Below, one piece after another: positions 9,186 through 18,368 of a stretch of DNA of 64,000 nucleotides (the stretch's first letter is position 1; each line of letters begins with the position of its first letter). Source of the DNA: JBKCUI01 sp052161625 (lineage in GTDB: Bacteria > Planctomycetota > Planctomycetia > Pirellulales > Pirellulaceae); the NCBI GenBank assembly GCA_052161625.1, contig CP197412.1; one strand, 5' to 3'. A program made the position numbers and the translations under genes. The notes beneath the pieces are model-generated. The model did not search any database. It was given only the letters and a program-made list of their open reading frames with translations, and was not told where the DNA came from.

Positions 9186-9862
9186 AACGACTTTGGCTGA
9201 AGCTTTTTTTGTTTGAGTTCAAAGCAGCGTTCCATTTTTCTAGCCAGTTCCATGGAGTGGGTGACGACAATCAAGATTGCGTTTTCCTCTCGAGGCATCG
9301 CCAGGAGAAGGTCCGAGATTTTGGCCGCGTTTTCTTCGTCGAGATTGCCGGTCGGCTCGTCCGCGAGGACCAACAGCGGCTTGCGAAGGAGCGCTCGAGC
9401 CACGGCAACTCTTTCTCTCTCACCGCCCGATAATTGGCTTGGGAGATGGTGCAATCTGTCTTGAAGGCCAACCCGTTCGAGAAGGTAGTGGGCGCGCTCG
9501 CGCATGGCGGCATCGGGTCTTCCCTGTGCTAACGCTGGCAATAACGTGTTTTCGAAAACATTCCATTGGGGAAGCAAGTGGTGGTCTTGGAAGACGAACC
9601 CGATGTGGTCGTTTCGAAAGCGAGCTTGTTCGGTTTCCGAGAGAGCGAACGGATCTTGGTCCCGAATGGACAGTGTTCCGCTGGTCGGACGGTCGAGTAC
9701 TCCGAGGATTTGGAGGAGTGTCGACTTGCCAGAACCGCTGGGACCGATGATGGCTGCATTCTGACCGGCTTCTAGAGTGAGATCGACATTCTCGAGGATG
9801 ACGAGGTCTTCTGCTGGCGTCGGATAGAACTTGGAGATATGTCGAGCGATCAGGGCACTCAT
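9182..9862 (-). CDS. ABC transporter ATP-binding protein, LolD/MacB-like
   Basis: A 226-residue ATPase with Walker A GPSGSGKST at about 40, Q-loop GFVFQDHHLLP, signature LSGGERERVAVARAL and Walker B VLADEPTGNLDEEN. The ADEPTGNLD form is typical of the LolD/MacB/FtsE branch, whose members drive lipoprotein release, efflux or cell-wall hydrolase control by mechanotransmission with an FtsX/LolC-type permease. No such permease is adjacent: the upstream neighbour is a sulfatase (gap 42 bp), downstream is the convergent glycerate kinase. The assignment to LolD itself is therefore open. Confidence 0.9.
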   Translation of the reverse strand: MSALIARHISKFYPTPAEDLVILENVDLTLEAGQNAAIIGPSGSGKSTLLQILGVLDRPTSGTLSIRDQDPFALSETEQARFRNDHIGFVFQDHHLLPQWNVFENTLLPALAQGRPDAAMRERAHYLLERVGLQDRLHHLPSQLSGGERERVAVARALLRKPLLVLADEPTGNLDEENAAKISDLLLAMPREENAILIVVTHSMELARKMERCFELKQKKLQPKSF

Positions 9863-9904
9863 TGCGAGCCTTGCGGGTTAGTGGGATTTTGTTTTCTCGA
9901 ACTA

Positions 9905-11395
9905 TTATTCCAGTTTGCCCGCGGGACGCACCCCGCTTCCTTTTCTCTTTTGGAGCGAATCTCCGAGATCGGCTCTCCACTCCTCCGCCCGCTGATCCAA
10001 TTGCTTCACGATATCTGGGTGTTGGGCTGCCACATTGTTCTTTTCTCCGATATCGGCAATGAGGTCATAGAGTTCGACGGATTGGACCGATTCGTTTTGA
10101 TAAGCGATGGGTGTCCCGTCCGATTTTCCCTTTCGGTCACCCAAGGAACGGTAGGTATGAGGGAAGATCATTTTCCAGCGATCACTCCTCAACGCTTGCA
10201 ACTGGCCGTCGGCGTAATAAATAGGAATGGTCCGATCGCCGATTCCATCCGACGGTGGATTTCGTTTGGTGTGGATGATGGATGTTGTCATATCCCGCCC
10301 GTCAATTTTGTGCGAAGGGAGTGAAGCACCGATCAAGGAGGCGATGGTGGGAAGAAGATCGATGGTGGACATCAACTCATCGCTTTGCGACCCGGCGGGA
10401 ATCTTCCCAGGCCATCGCATGATCGCTGGGACGCGGATCCCTCCCTCCCACGAAGTTCCCTTTCCTTCACGCAACGGGCCTGCGGAGCCGGCGTGCGAAC
10501 CGTAGCTAAGCCAAGGGCCATTGTCCGATGTGAAGACGACCAAGGTATTTTCGCTCAGGTGAAGTTCATCCAGTGTTCTGAGGATCTCGCCAACGGACCA
10601 ATCGACCTCGCGCACAGCGTCGACAAATGGGCCTGACCCCTTCCCTTCAAAGTCCTCGGAGCTGTAGAGGGGGACATGCACCATGTTATGGGGCAGGTAC
10701 AGAAAGAATGGCTTCGATGCGTTGGACTGTATGAATTGGACGGCGCGGCGCGTGTACTCCCGGGTCATCTTCTTTTGATCGTCCGCGGTAACCTCGGAAT
10801 CGACAATCGATTCACCTTCGAACATGGGCAAATTGGGATAGTTGGGTTTGCGATTTGGATTGGCTCGCTTCGCCGCGACGTCTTCGGGATGAAACGGCCA
10901 CATATCGTTGCTGTAGGGGAGGCCATAGTAGATATCGAAACCATGGCGAGTGGGCAGGAAAGGAGCCAGATGTCCCAAGTGCCATTTGCCGAAGCAGGCG
11001 GTCGCGTAACCCTTCGATTTGCAGATTTCTGCGAGGGTAGTTTCGGAGGAGGCGATACCCATCTTCGCTTGCGGTCCCAACGCGCCACGGATTCCGACCC
11101 GTTCGTGGATACAGCCGGTGAGCAGAGCGACGCGCGATGCCGAACAGACTGCGGTCGGAACAATGAAGTCCGTGAACTTGCGCCCCTCTTTGGCCATGCG
11201 ATCTAGATGGGGAGTCGCCGTCTCGGTCGCCCCAAATGGGCCGATATCGGCATAACCCATATCATCGATGAAGATCACGACAATGTTGGGTGATGGGATG
11301 CTGGGTGAGGGCTGTTGCCCTGCAACGGGAGAGCCGCATGCGAGAGCCGCAGATAGGAAACCAAACCAACATGCCAGGAGAGTCGCGATTCGCAT
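9905..11395 (-). CDS. Secreted formylglycine-dependent sulfatase
   Basis: A 496-residue arylsulfatase (alkaline-phosphatase superfamily). An N-terminal signal peptide is followed at about 37 by the Ca-binding VVIFIDDMGYAD. Cys84 in the motif CSASR is the residue converted to formylglycine by a sulfatase-modifying enzyme, and VALLTGCIHERVG completes the signature. GKWHLGH and TVVFTSDNGPW-type segments (here LVVFTSDNGPWLSYG) are the usual later metal and substrate motifs. Planctomycetes carry many such enzymes for desulfating algal polysaccharides; which sulfated sugar this one attacks cannot be told. It is upstream of the LolD-like ATPase and probably separate in function. Confidence 0.92.
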   Translation of the reverse strand: MRIATLLACWFGFLSAALACGSPVAGQQPSPSIPSPNIVVIFIDDMGYADIGPFGATETATPHLDRMAKEGRKFTDFIVPTAVCSASRVALLTGCIHERVGIRGALGPQAKMGIASSETTLAEICKSKGYATACFGKWHLGHLAPFLPTRHGFDIYYGLPYSNDMWPFHPEDVAAKRANPNRKPNYPNLPMFEGESIVDSEVTADDQKKMTREYTRRAVQFIQSNASKPFFLYLPHNMVHVPLYSSEDFEGKGSGPFVDAVREVDWSVGEILRTLDELHLSENTLVVFTSDNGPWLSYGSHAGSAGPLREGKGTSWEGGIRVPAIMRWPGKIPAGSQSDELMSTIDLLPTIASLIGASLPSHKIDGRDMTTSIIHTKRNPPSDGIGDRTIPIYYADGQLQALRSDRWKMIFPHTYRSLGDRKGKSDGTPIAYQNESVQSVELYDLIADIGEKNNVAAQHPDIVKQLDQRAEEWRADLGDSLQKRKGSGVRPAGKLE

Positions 11396-11447
11396 GATGC
11401 GGAGCCAATGGAAGGAAAGGAGCGGGCGCGATAGAAATCAAATCGGC

Positions 11448-12527
11448 TTACAGGTATTGCTGATGTCCGAGTTCGGTTAACTGTTTCACTACATCACGCA
11501 CACGTTCTTCCTCTTCCTTGGGGGCAACGAGGGTTGCGTCTTGGGTATGAACGACAATGGTATCCTTCATTCCGATGGTAACGATCAAATGGTCGGCTTC
11601 GCTTCGGATGATCATGTTGGACGAGTCGATCGGCAGATACGGACCATCGACCGCATTTCCTTGTCCGTCTGGTTTGATCAAGCGCGCGATCGCTTGCCAG
11701 CTTCCGACGTCATCCCAGGAGAAGGGAGCTTCGATGACGCACACGTTCTGATGGCGTTCCATGACGGCGAAGTCGATTGACTTTCCTTGGATCTTGGCAA
11801 ACTCGGTCGCGAAGACGGATTGGAAATCATTGGTACCAATACCGTTGGCGATGTTTTGAATGTGGCTGTAAATCTCGGGTTCGAACGACTCGAGCGCTTC
11901 GAGGATCGTCGATGCTTTCCACAGGAAGATGCCGCTATTCCAGTAGTAGGTCCCGGCGGCCATATACTCTTCAGCGGTTGCTCGATTGGGCTTTTCACGA
12001 AATCGTTCGACCGAGAAGGTGGCGATTCCCGGAACGCTGTCGATCGCCGAACCGCGTTGAATGTATCCAAACGACTCCGCAGCGTAGGTCGGTCGAATAC
12101 CGAAGGTAACGATGCGCGATGGATCCTGTTCAATCAGTTTTACCCCTGCTTTGATAGCTCGGTGGAACTCGGAACGAGGTTCGATCACGTGATCCGATGG
12201 CATCACAACCATGATTCCATCTTTATCGGCGGCTTGAACAAGCGACGCGGCGACACCGATGCAGGGAGCCGTATCCCGTTTGCACGGCTCGCCAATGATG
12301 TGTTCAGCAGGAAGATCGGGTAACTGCGCGACGACCGCGTCGGTGAGTTGTTGGTTGGTCAGAACCAAGACATGTTCGCTGGAAACCAATCCATTCAAAC
12401 GATCGAAGGTCGTTTGAAGCATGGTTCTCGCTCCCCCCATCTTCAACAGCTGCTTGGGTTTGATCTGCCGACTCGCAGGCCAGAAACGGGTTCCCGAACC
12501 ACCTGCCATGATCACTGCATGCAGCAT
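11448..12527 (-). CDS. manC: Mannose-1-phosphate guanylyltransferase
   Basis: A 359-residue nucleotidyltransferase that makes GDP-mannose from mannose-1-phosphate and GTP, feeding GDP-fucose/rhamnose and mannosylated polysaccharides. The N-terminal pyrophosphorylase signature GGSGTRFWPASR starts at residue 9, with the catalytic Lys in KPKQLL; VVMPSDHVI, FGIRPTYAAESFGYI and the FREKPN motif are all present. There is no phosphomannose-isomerase domain, so it is the short, single-function form. Next upstream on the same strand (81 bp) is a UDP-sugar pyrophosphorylase, so the pair may supply sugar nucleotides together. Confidence 0.92.
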   Translation of the reverse strand: MLHAVIMAGGSGTRFWPASRQIKPKQLLKMGGARTMLQTTFDRLNGLVSSEHVLVLTNQQLTDAVVAQLPDLPAEHIIGEPCKRDTAPCIGVAASLVQAADKDGIMVVMPSDHVIEPRSEFHRAIKAGVKLIEQDPSRIVTFGIRPTYAAESFGYIQRGSAIDSVPGIATFSVERFREKPNRATAEEYMAAGTYYWNSGIFLWKASTILEALESFEPEIYSHIQNIANGIGTNDFQSVFATEFAKIQGKSIDFAVMERHQNVCVIEAPFSWDDVGSWQAIARLIKPDGQGNAVDGPYLPIDSSNMIIRSEADHLIVTIGMKDTIVVHTQDATLVAPKEEEERVRDVVKQLTELGHQQYL

Positions 12528-12608
12528 GTTGTACTCTCTCGTTCGTTCAATCTTGAATACTGGCGAATCGATTCGCCATCGAAACTCACTCCAAGCTTTT
12601 GTGGGCCA

Positions 12609-14006
12609 TCACGCGAAATAGGTATCCGAATGAATGGTTCCTTGGGATTGGATTTTGGATTTGACGTCTTCGGCATCCCAGGCCCACATCGGATGAATTT
12701 CTACCAGACAATCCGGGGTGCATTCTACCCCAGCCTCGGCGAGCCATCTCTTGGCTCGATCGCTGATGGCTAGTTTGGCGGAGGCGGGAGTGTCGGTGGG
12801 GGCTCCGTCAGCGTTCTTTACAGGAGCAAAGACATCCTTTGGGTCTCCCTCGACGACAATCGCTCTCGTAGCTCTGGGCAACAGATCGAAGACAAATCGT
12901 TCCAATTTGATCGCATTCGGAGAGGTCGGGCGAATGGTTTTGCCTGACGGTTCCAGGTATGGGACTGCTTTGTTGGCAAGGTGAAAGGGAAGCGACTCAG
13001 GGTCCTGACTGCACTTTTCGAGGAATGTTCGATCCATCACATGAACGGCTATGTTGCCGGCCCAAAGCCGGAGCGAACCGTCTTCGTTGGTCTGCTCGGC
13101 TATTTCGGTGGGAAGATCACTGTACTCGATGATCTGCGTTTTACCGTCGATGGAAACGACGTTTCCAACCTTCTCGGTTGCGAACCGTTTCTGGACAACT
13201 TGGGTCGTCATCTGCGAGTTTGCCAGGATGTGATGACCGAGGAGCACCGGATCGCATGCGATGACAAGTGGATTGTCGACTTGCGCGTAATAGAAATACT
13301 CGATCCCTTTGCTTCGGCACGCATCGAGAATGCCGTGTGTTCGCAAGGCTTTGACGATACCGCCATGGCCATCGGGACTCATCGCAATTCGACCGGGGGA
13401 TTCCAGTAGGATCGCTCCGGTTTCGCGATCGACCGCTGGCATCGTACCCTGCTGGAAAATCGTTACTTCGTCTTGGGAAAGCCCTAGCCAATGGTGTGAC
13501 TCAAAGTACTCGCGGGTCTCTGCATCGGTTGCTGGGCTGGTCATGATAAGAAGTGGGATTGAAACTCCGAACTTCTTCATGGCACCTCGGAGGGAATCCG
13601 CGTGCATCGCAAAGAGACTGCGATTCGAAACGGGGCCAATCCGGAACATCCCTTTCGGTTTGTCGAACCCCAATCGAGTTCCTTGCCCCCCCGCGACGAG
13701 AATCATCGCAACTTTTCCGTCGCGTATCGCCTTTTCACCCGCCTGATAAGCAGCGCGTTGCACCGAAGCGGATTCGTTTAATCGAATCGCATCCGGCGCG
13801 TTGGCTCGCGAGGCCAGAGCATGCCAGTCGATGCTATGGTCTCGTCCCTCAATCGTGCGACGCAACTCGTCGAAGTCGATAGCGGCGATCTCTTGTTGCA
13901 ATCGCTTCCGATCGGGATCGGAGAGCGATTGCAAGTGATCGAGGAGATGGTTTTGGTGGAACGTTTGCAACCGTTCCTTAAGGGATTCCCAATCGAGCTG
14001 CATCAT
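12609..14006 (-). CDS. UDPGP-family UDP-N-acetylhexosamine/UDP-sugar pyrophosphorylase (eukaryote-like)
   Basis: A 465-residue enzyme of the UDPGP family. The nucleotide-binding motif LVAGGQGTRLGFDKPKGMF begins near residue 103; LIMTSPATDAETREYF, FQQGTMPAV, PDGHGGIVKAL and YYAQVDNPLV follow as in eukaryotic UAP1/AGX1 UDP-GlcNAc pyrophosphorylases rather than bacterial GlmU. It probably joins UTP and GlcNAc-1-P (or another hexose-1-P) to give the UDP-sugar and pyrophosphate; the exact sugar is not readable. The start MMQLDW at 14006 lies 15 bp from the FKBP gene, so these two and perhaps manC form one transcript. Confidence 0.85.
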   Translation of the reverse strand: MMQLDWESLKERLQTFHQNHLLDHLQSLSDPDRKRLQQEIAAIDFDELRRTIEGRDHSIDWHALASRANAPDAIRLNESASVQRAAYQAGEKAIRDGKVAMILVAGGQGTRLGFDKPKGMFRIGPVSNRSLFAMHADSLRGAMKKFGVSIPLLIMTSPATDAETREYFESHHWLGLSQDEVTIFQQGTMPAVDRETGAILLESPGRIAMSPDGHGGIVKALRTHGILDACRSKGIEYFYYAQVDNPLVIACDPVLLGHHILANSQMTTQVVQKRFATEKVGNVVSIDGKTQIIEYSDLPTEIAEQTNEDGSLRLWAGNIAVHVMDRTFLEKCSQDPESLPFHLANKAVPYLEPSGKTIRPTSPNAIKLERFVFDLLPRATRAIVVEGDPKDVFAPVKNADGAPTDTPASAKLAISDRAKRWLAEAGVECTPDCLVEIHPMWAWDAEDVKSKIQSQGTIHSDTYFA

Positions 14007-14021
14007 GCCTGGGACCTTTTT

Positions 14022-14765
14022 CTACTTCAGAACGTCAAGCAGTTCCAATTGGAAAATCAAGACTTCGTTTGGACCGATCGAACCACCAGGTCCTCCTTGT
14101 TCGCCATAGCCGAGTCCAGGCGGAATGGTGACCAGCCACTTGTCTCCGACCTTCATGCGCTGAAGCGCTTCGGCAAAACCAGGAACAACGCGGCCAACTG
14201 GGAATTTTGCAGGCTCACCCCGGGCGAGCGAAGAATCGAAGACGGTACCATCGGTCAACTTGCCTTCGTAGTGAACCATAACCGTATCGGCGACGGTTGG
14301 CTGCTTTCCAGTGCCGGTTGCGAGGACTTGGTACTGCAGACCTGATTTGAGGGTCTGAACACCTTCCTTGGTTTTGTTCGCTTCCAAGTACTTATTGGAT
14401 TTGTCCAAGTTTGCTTTGGCGACTTCCATCAATTTCTTTTGGATCAAGCTGTTAAGGGTGGCGACGACACTGTCCATGTCCTTCTCGTTCAACCGTGGCT
14501 TCTTGCTGGCCAACGCATCGACCAAACCGGCGAGGAGCTCCTTCGCATCGATATCTTGCTCGGTCATTTTGCGGCTCGCCAAACCCGATCCGAAATCGAA
14601 GCCGAGGAAATAGCTGCAATCGGCTTTGGATGCGTTCGCGGCGGGTGGGTTTCCCACAACGATCGGAGCTGGAGCTTGGGTTTGGCCACCGACAGGTTCC
14701 TGGGCGGATACGACGCTTCCCATACCGATCATGACAAGGCCAACGAGCTTTATTTTCCAACACAT
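14022..14765 (-). CDS. Secreted FKBP-type peptidyl-prolyl isomerase
   Basis: A 247-residue protein with a signal peptide (hydrophobic core to about 20, cleavage near VSAQ), an FKBP N-terminal dimerisation domain (about 45-140, containing DFGSGLASRKMTEQDIDAKE), and an FKBP catalytic domain (about 145-247) with VMVHYEGKLTDGTVFDSS and GYGEQGGPGGSIGPNEVL. This is the FkpA/Mip layout: a periplasmic folding chaperone that isomerises proline bonds. It begins a minus-strand run with the UDPGP enzyme 15 bp downstream. Confidence 0.92.
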   Translation of the reverse strand: MCWKIKLVGLVMIGMGSVVSAQEPVGGQTQAPAPIVVGNPPAANASKADCSYFLGFDFGSGLASRKMTEQDIDAKELLAGLVDALASKKPRLNEKDMDSVVATLNSLIQKKLMEVAKANLDKSNKYLEANKTKEGVQTLKSGLQYQVLATGTGKQPTVADTVMVHYEGKLTDGTVFDSSLARGEPAKFPVGRVVPGFAEALQRMKVGDKWLVTIPPGLGYGEQGGPGGSIGPNEVLIFQLELLDVLK

Positions 14766-14961
14766 AACGTATTTTCCTGAGACAAAAAATCGATCGTGAA
14801 ACGAACTAGGGGGCGTCGCTAGAATGGTTACAATCAGCGCTTCGGTAGAGACTACCCGACATCGTACTGCGATCCCAGGTCATTTTCTGCCAACGCAAGC
14901 TTGCGAACCCACTTTTTCTTGTCGTTTTTTGTTCCCCTTTCCCCTCTCTAGGACCCGCATT

Positions 14962-15999
14962 TTGAAAGCCTTACTGCTGCAAGAGTACAAGAAACTCGCC
15001 GTTGTCGACCTCCCTCAACCAGAGTGCGGTCCTGAAGACCTTTTGGTGCAAGTCAAAGCGTGTGGAATTTGCGGCAGTGATATCCATGGATTTGACGGTA
15101 GTTCGGGACGGCGTATTCCTCCGCTGGTGATGGGGCACGAAGCAGCTGGAATCGTCGTGGAAGTCGGTTCTTCGGTACGCGGGTTTGCAGTCGGCGATCG
15201 CGTGACCTTCGATTCGACCGTCTCTTGTAGCAAATGCCATTTCTGTCGAGCCGGCTCGATCAACTTGTGCGAGAACCGTCAGGTCCTCGGGGTGGCATGC
15301 AACGAGTTTCGCCGACAAGGTGCTTTTGCACAATTCGTTGCGGTGCCACAGCATATCGCTTACCCGATTCCCGATTCGCTCCCGTTCGAGCACGCCGCGA
15401 TGATCGAAGCGGTCTCGATCGCGGTTCATGCGACGAACCGAACACCCAAACATCTCGGTGGCTCGGTGGTGGTGGTCGGCGCGGGCATGATTGGATTGCT
15501 CTGCATTCAAACCCTAAAACTGGCCGGATTTTCGAAAATCATCGCCATCGACTTGGAAGACGAAAAATTGCAGTTGGCGTTGAAGCTGGGCGCTACCCAC
15601 TCGATCAATCCTAAGAAAGAGGATCCGGTTGCCCGCGTTATGGAGTGGACCAACGGACGAGGGGCAGACGCGAGCATGGAAGTTGTCGGAGCAAAGCCAA
15701 CCGTGAGCACTTGTTTTCAAGTGGTGCGTCGCGGAGGTTCGGTAACGCTGGTTGGGAACTTGACTCCGACCGTGGAATTGCCACTTCAAACCGTTGTCAC
15801 GCGAGAACTTTCCGTCTTCGGTTCTTGTGCCTCGAATGGCGAAATACCTCAGTGCATTGAGTTGTTATCGTCTGGAGCGATCCAAGTGCAACCGTTGATC
15901 ACCGCGACCGCTTCGCTCGAGGAAGTCCCCCAATGGTTCGATCGGCTTTATGCAGGTGAGAAGGGGGCGATGAAGGTCATCGTCACACCGAATCGCTAG
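14962..15999 (+). CDS. Zinc-dependent medium-chain alcohol/polyol dehydrogenase
   Basis: A 345-residue MDR-family dehydrogenase. The catalytic zinc site is CGICGSD...GHEAAG; the structural zinc site is the Cys cluster CSKCHFCRAGSINLC; the NAD-binding Rossmann motif is VVVVGAGMIGLL. It most resembles sorbitol, threonine or galactitol-1-phosphate dehydrogenases and would oxidise a secondary alcohol with NAD+. I chose TTG 14962 (MKALLLQEYKKL), which has an AGGA about eight bases upstream and matches the usual MDR start; the frame opens earlier (14824) with a non-conserved stretch. Single gene, divergent from the FKBP gene. Confidence 0.88.
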   Translation: MKALLLQEYKKLAVVDLPQPECGPEDLLVQVKACGICGSDIHGFDGSSGRRIPPLVMGHEAAGIVVEVGSSVRGFAVGDRVTFDSTVSCSKCHFCRAGSINLCENRQVLGVACNEFRRQGAFAQFVAVPQHIAYPIPDSLPFEHAAMIEAVSIAVHATNRTPKHLGGSVVVVGAGMIGLLCIQTLKLAGFSKIIAIDLEDEKLQLALKLGATHSINPKKEDPVARVMEWTNGRGADASMEVVGAKPTVSTCFQVVRRGGSVTLVGNLTPTVELPLQTVVTRELSVFGSCASNGEIPQCIELLSSGAIQVQPLITATASLEEVPQWFDRLYAGEKGAMKVIVTPNR

Positions 16000-16080
16000 C
16001 GAAGGGCTTGCCGCGAAGAGACGTTCGGATCGTACGGATTCCCACATAGTGGGGAACCCCTGGCTTTCGTCGCGAACCGT

Positions 16081-17100
16081 TCAAGTACCAGGGAAGATCA
16101 ATTCGCTGGTCGGAATGGTTTTTCGGCACCAAGCGGCCGCACCGAGCACGAGCGGGTAAAGAGCGAGAGCATTTGCTCCTTCGTCCTGCTGAATGTTCCA
16201 GTCCAGGTATGGTGAGAGTCCCAGTTTATCGAGCATCAGATCATGGATTCGACTGCCGGAACGCCCGGCCGCGATCATCGAGCCTGCAGAACCGGGAATC
16301 ATACGTTCGGCAATCAATGCCGCCGACGTGGAAACGACTCCGTCCAGCAAGACGACTTGCCGTTGCTTGGCCGCCTGCGCGATGGCGCCGGCCATCGCGA
16401 TGACTTCGAAACCACAGATTTCTGCTAGCCCTGCGTCATCGATCTCATAGCCACTTCGCTGCAGAACGCGGTCGGTCGCGGACTCGATCAAAGTTCTCGC
16501 GGCGGCGGGTTCCGAGAACAAGAGGTTGGGCTCCGTATCCCAAACCGAATCGAGCGGGACATCGGCTAACAACCTTGCCAAGCAGCTTGCGACGAGTTCA
16601 CCTCCCGTTCCAAGGGCGCCGAGGATCAAGACCTTGGTGCCTCGAAGCTGGGACATTCGGGCTTCATCCATGCCGATTTTCCAGCCTTCTCGAAGCTCCG
16701 AGAGAGACATGGCGGGCGCATGAGATATATCGTCGGTTCCAGATCGGACCGAGCGGTTTGCAAGCTTCGGGTGGGAGATGCGCGCTGGTCTTGCTGCCCC
16801 GACATCGACCACTCGACGATCGATTCCGAACGATTCGGCGACGATCGCCGCAATGGTTCCCCCGATTGCCATCTGCTCCATCATCACGGTCGTCATGCCA
16901 CGGGCCGCATCTTCGACTCCCGACAAGGCAAAACCGTGGTCTGCTGCAAAGACAATCAACTCTGCAGGTCGGACCTCAGGTGCAGTGGATTGTTCTATTC
17001 GACAAAGATTGGCTGCTAGCTCTTCCCATCGTCCCAAAGCTCGCTGCGGTTTCGCCAGGGAATCGAGATGCGATTGGATTTGTGCTGGCGTCAATGACAT
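16081..17100 (-). CDS. cobT: Nicotinate-nucleotide:dimethylbenzimidazole phosphoribosyltransferase-like protein CobT
   Basis: A 339-residue CobT-family protein; CobT makes alpha-ribazole phosphate for the lower ligand of cobalamin. Recognised are FAADHGFALSGVEDAARGMT, VVDVGAA, LILGALGTGGELVAS, the block around VLLDGVVSTSAALIAE, and a C-terminal segment QQDEGANALAL. In the well-studied enzyme the catalytic Glu lies in RLGEGTGA; here the Glu is kept but its neighbours differ. No other cobalamin gene is nearby. It follows the Tad gene cpaE by only 5 bp, so it is probably the last gene of that transcript, although unrelated in function. Confidence 0.85.
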   Translation of the reverse strand: MSLTPAQIQSHLDSLAKPQRALGRWEELAANLCRIEQSTAPEVRPAELIVFAADHGFALSGVEDAARGMTTVMMEQMAIGGTIAAIVAESFGIDRRVVDVGAARPARISHPKLANRSVRSGTDDISHAPAMSLSELREGWKIGMDEARMSQLRGTKVLILGALGTGGELVASCLARLLADVPLDSVWDTEPNLLFSEPAAARTLIESATDRVLQRSGYEIDDAGLAEICGFEVIAMAGAIAQAAKQRQVVLLDGVVSTSAALIAERMIPGSAGSMIAAGRSGSRIHDLMLDKLGLSPYLDWNIQQDEGANALALYPLVLGAAAWCRKTIPTSELIFPGT

Positions 17101-17105
17101 AGCGG

Positions 17106-18341
17106 TTACTTTGCTTTCGCTGTAGATCGACCTGGCCAGAAATTCTTCCAGCCGCTCGCGATTCCTTTGTCGATGGTTCCTTTTGTGGTTTCCTCGGTGG
17201 AGGTAATGACTCCGCTATCTAGGAGTTCGGTCAATTGCATCACAGCTTGTGTGATCAAAGCCTTCGGGGCTTGCTCGATAAGCGGCTGGCCGTTGTTCCG
17301 CATTTCGACCATTGTTCGATAGTCGTTGGGTATCTGAAAGAAGACTTCGCGACCGATCGTTTCTTTCGCTTTCTTCAAACTGATCTGCCCACTTTCGAGT
17401 CCAGCGCGATTCACCACGACTTTGATTTTATCCCGAATCGACTCCATCTGCTGGAGGCTCATGAGCAGCCGAACCATATTTCGGAGACAAGGAAGGTCGA
17501 GCTGAACCATCAAGACGATTTCGTTGGACATCTCGAGTGCGGTCAAGTCGACGTGCGAAAACGCCTTCGACATGTCGATTACCACGTGCGAAAAGGATGC
17601 TCGCAAGAGCCCAAACACCCGGCGGAGGCTGTCCGGGTTGATCAGATCCAAATCCTGTAGTTGCACCGGCCGGGGGAGCAAATAGAGACCAGAGGAGTGC
17701 TTCGTCAACGATTTACGAAGCAGCTGAAAGTCGAGTCGCGAAACGTTTTCGGTCACATCGACCAGACTGTAATCGGGAATCGAGTCCAGAAAGACGTCGG
17801 CGTCTCCAAGGGCTAAATCGAGGTCGACGAGCGCCACGGAGTTTTCCGGTTTGCGAGCCAAATTGCAGCCGATGTTGACCGCGATGGAGGTGCATCCGAC
17901 GCCTCCGGTTGCCCCGGCGACGGCGATTACTTTGCAGCCACGGGCTTTGTTGTCGCCGCTTCCATACTTCGATTGCAGAGCGCGTTCGAGGGCGGAGTAC
18001 AGTTCCTCCACATCGATCGGCAGCGGTAGAAATTCGCGAGCCCCTGATCGGATGGATTTGAGAATCATCTGTCCGTCGGTGCTCGAGGACACCGCAAAAA
18101 TCAGACAGTCAGGGGAAGACATCCGAAGTTTGTCCATCAAAGCGAGCGCCCGATCCGGTCCCCCGTCGAGACAGATCATCGCTGCGTCGGGATGCGATTG
18201 TTCGACGACATCCGCGAAAAACTCATAGCGAGAACATTCCGCATCCAACCAGACAATGTCCATCCCGAGAAGCATCGATTTCAGCTTCTCGCGAGAATGA
18301 TCATTGGGATCGACAATCGCTAACCGTAAAACATTGCTCAT
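17106..18341 (-). CDS. cpaE: Tad/Flp pilus ATPase-like localisation protein CpaE (TadZ)
   Basis: A 411-residue protein: an N-terminal receiver-like domain (about 1-120, RLAIVDPNDHSREKLKSML), then a ParA/MinD-type ATPase. The P-loop AGATGGVGCTS lacks the signature lysine of ParA, a change common in CpaE/TadZ. ALVDLDLALGDADVF is the Walker A'/B region and VVIDMSKAFSH the later Asp motif. TadZ/CpaE proteins place the Tad secretion machine at the cell pole. It is the third of three minus-strand Tad genes (cpaB, cpaC, cpaE); no CpaF motor, TadB/C platform or Flp pilin gene follows. Confidence 0.88.
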   Translation of the reverse strand: MSNVLRLAIVDPNDHSREKLKSMLLGMDIVWLDAECSRYEFFADVVEQSHPDAAMICLDGGPDRALALMDKLRMSSPDCLIFAVSSSTDGQMILKSIRSGAREFLPLPIDVEELYSALERALQSKYGSGDNKARGCKVIAVAGATGGVGCTSIAVNIGCNLARKPENSVALVDLDLALGDADVFLDSIPDYSLVDVTENVSRLDFQLLRKSLTKHSSGLYLLPRPVQLQDLDLINPDSLRRVFGLLRASFSHVVIDMSKAFSHVDLTALEMSNEIVLMVQLDLPCLRNMVRLLMSLQQMESIRDKIKVVVNRAGLESGQISLKKAKETIGREVFFQIPNDYRTMVEMRNNGQPLIEQAPKALITQAVMQLTELLDSGVITSTEETTKGTIDKGIASGWKNFWPGRSTAKAK

Positions 18342-18368
18342 GATGGAAAGTTGATCGAGTTTGACGGA

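Noticed and set aside
16027..16073. Hairpin TTCCCAC...GTGGGGAA between the dehydrogenase and cobT genes
   Set aside because: The stem is short with an unmatched base and no T run, so I do not call a terminator.
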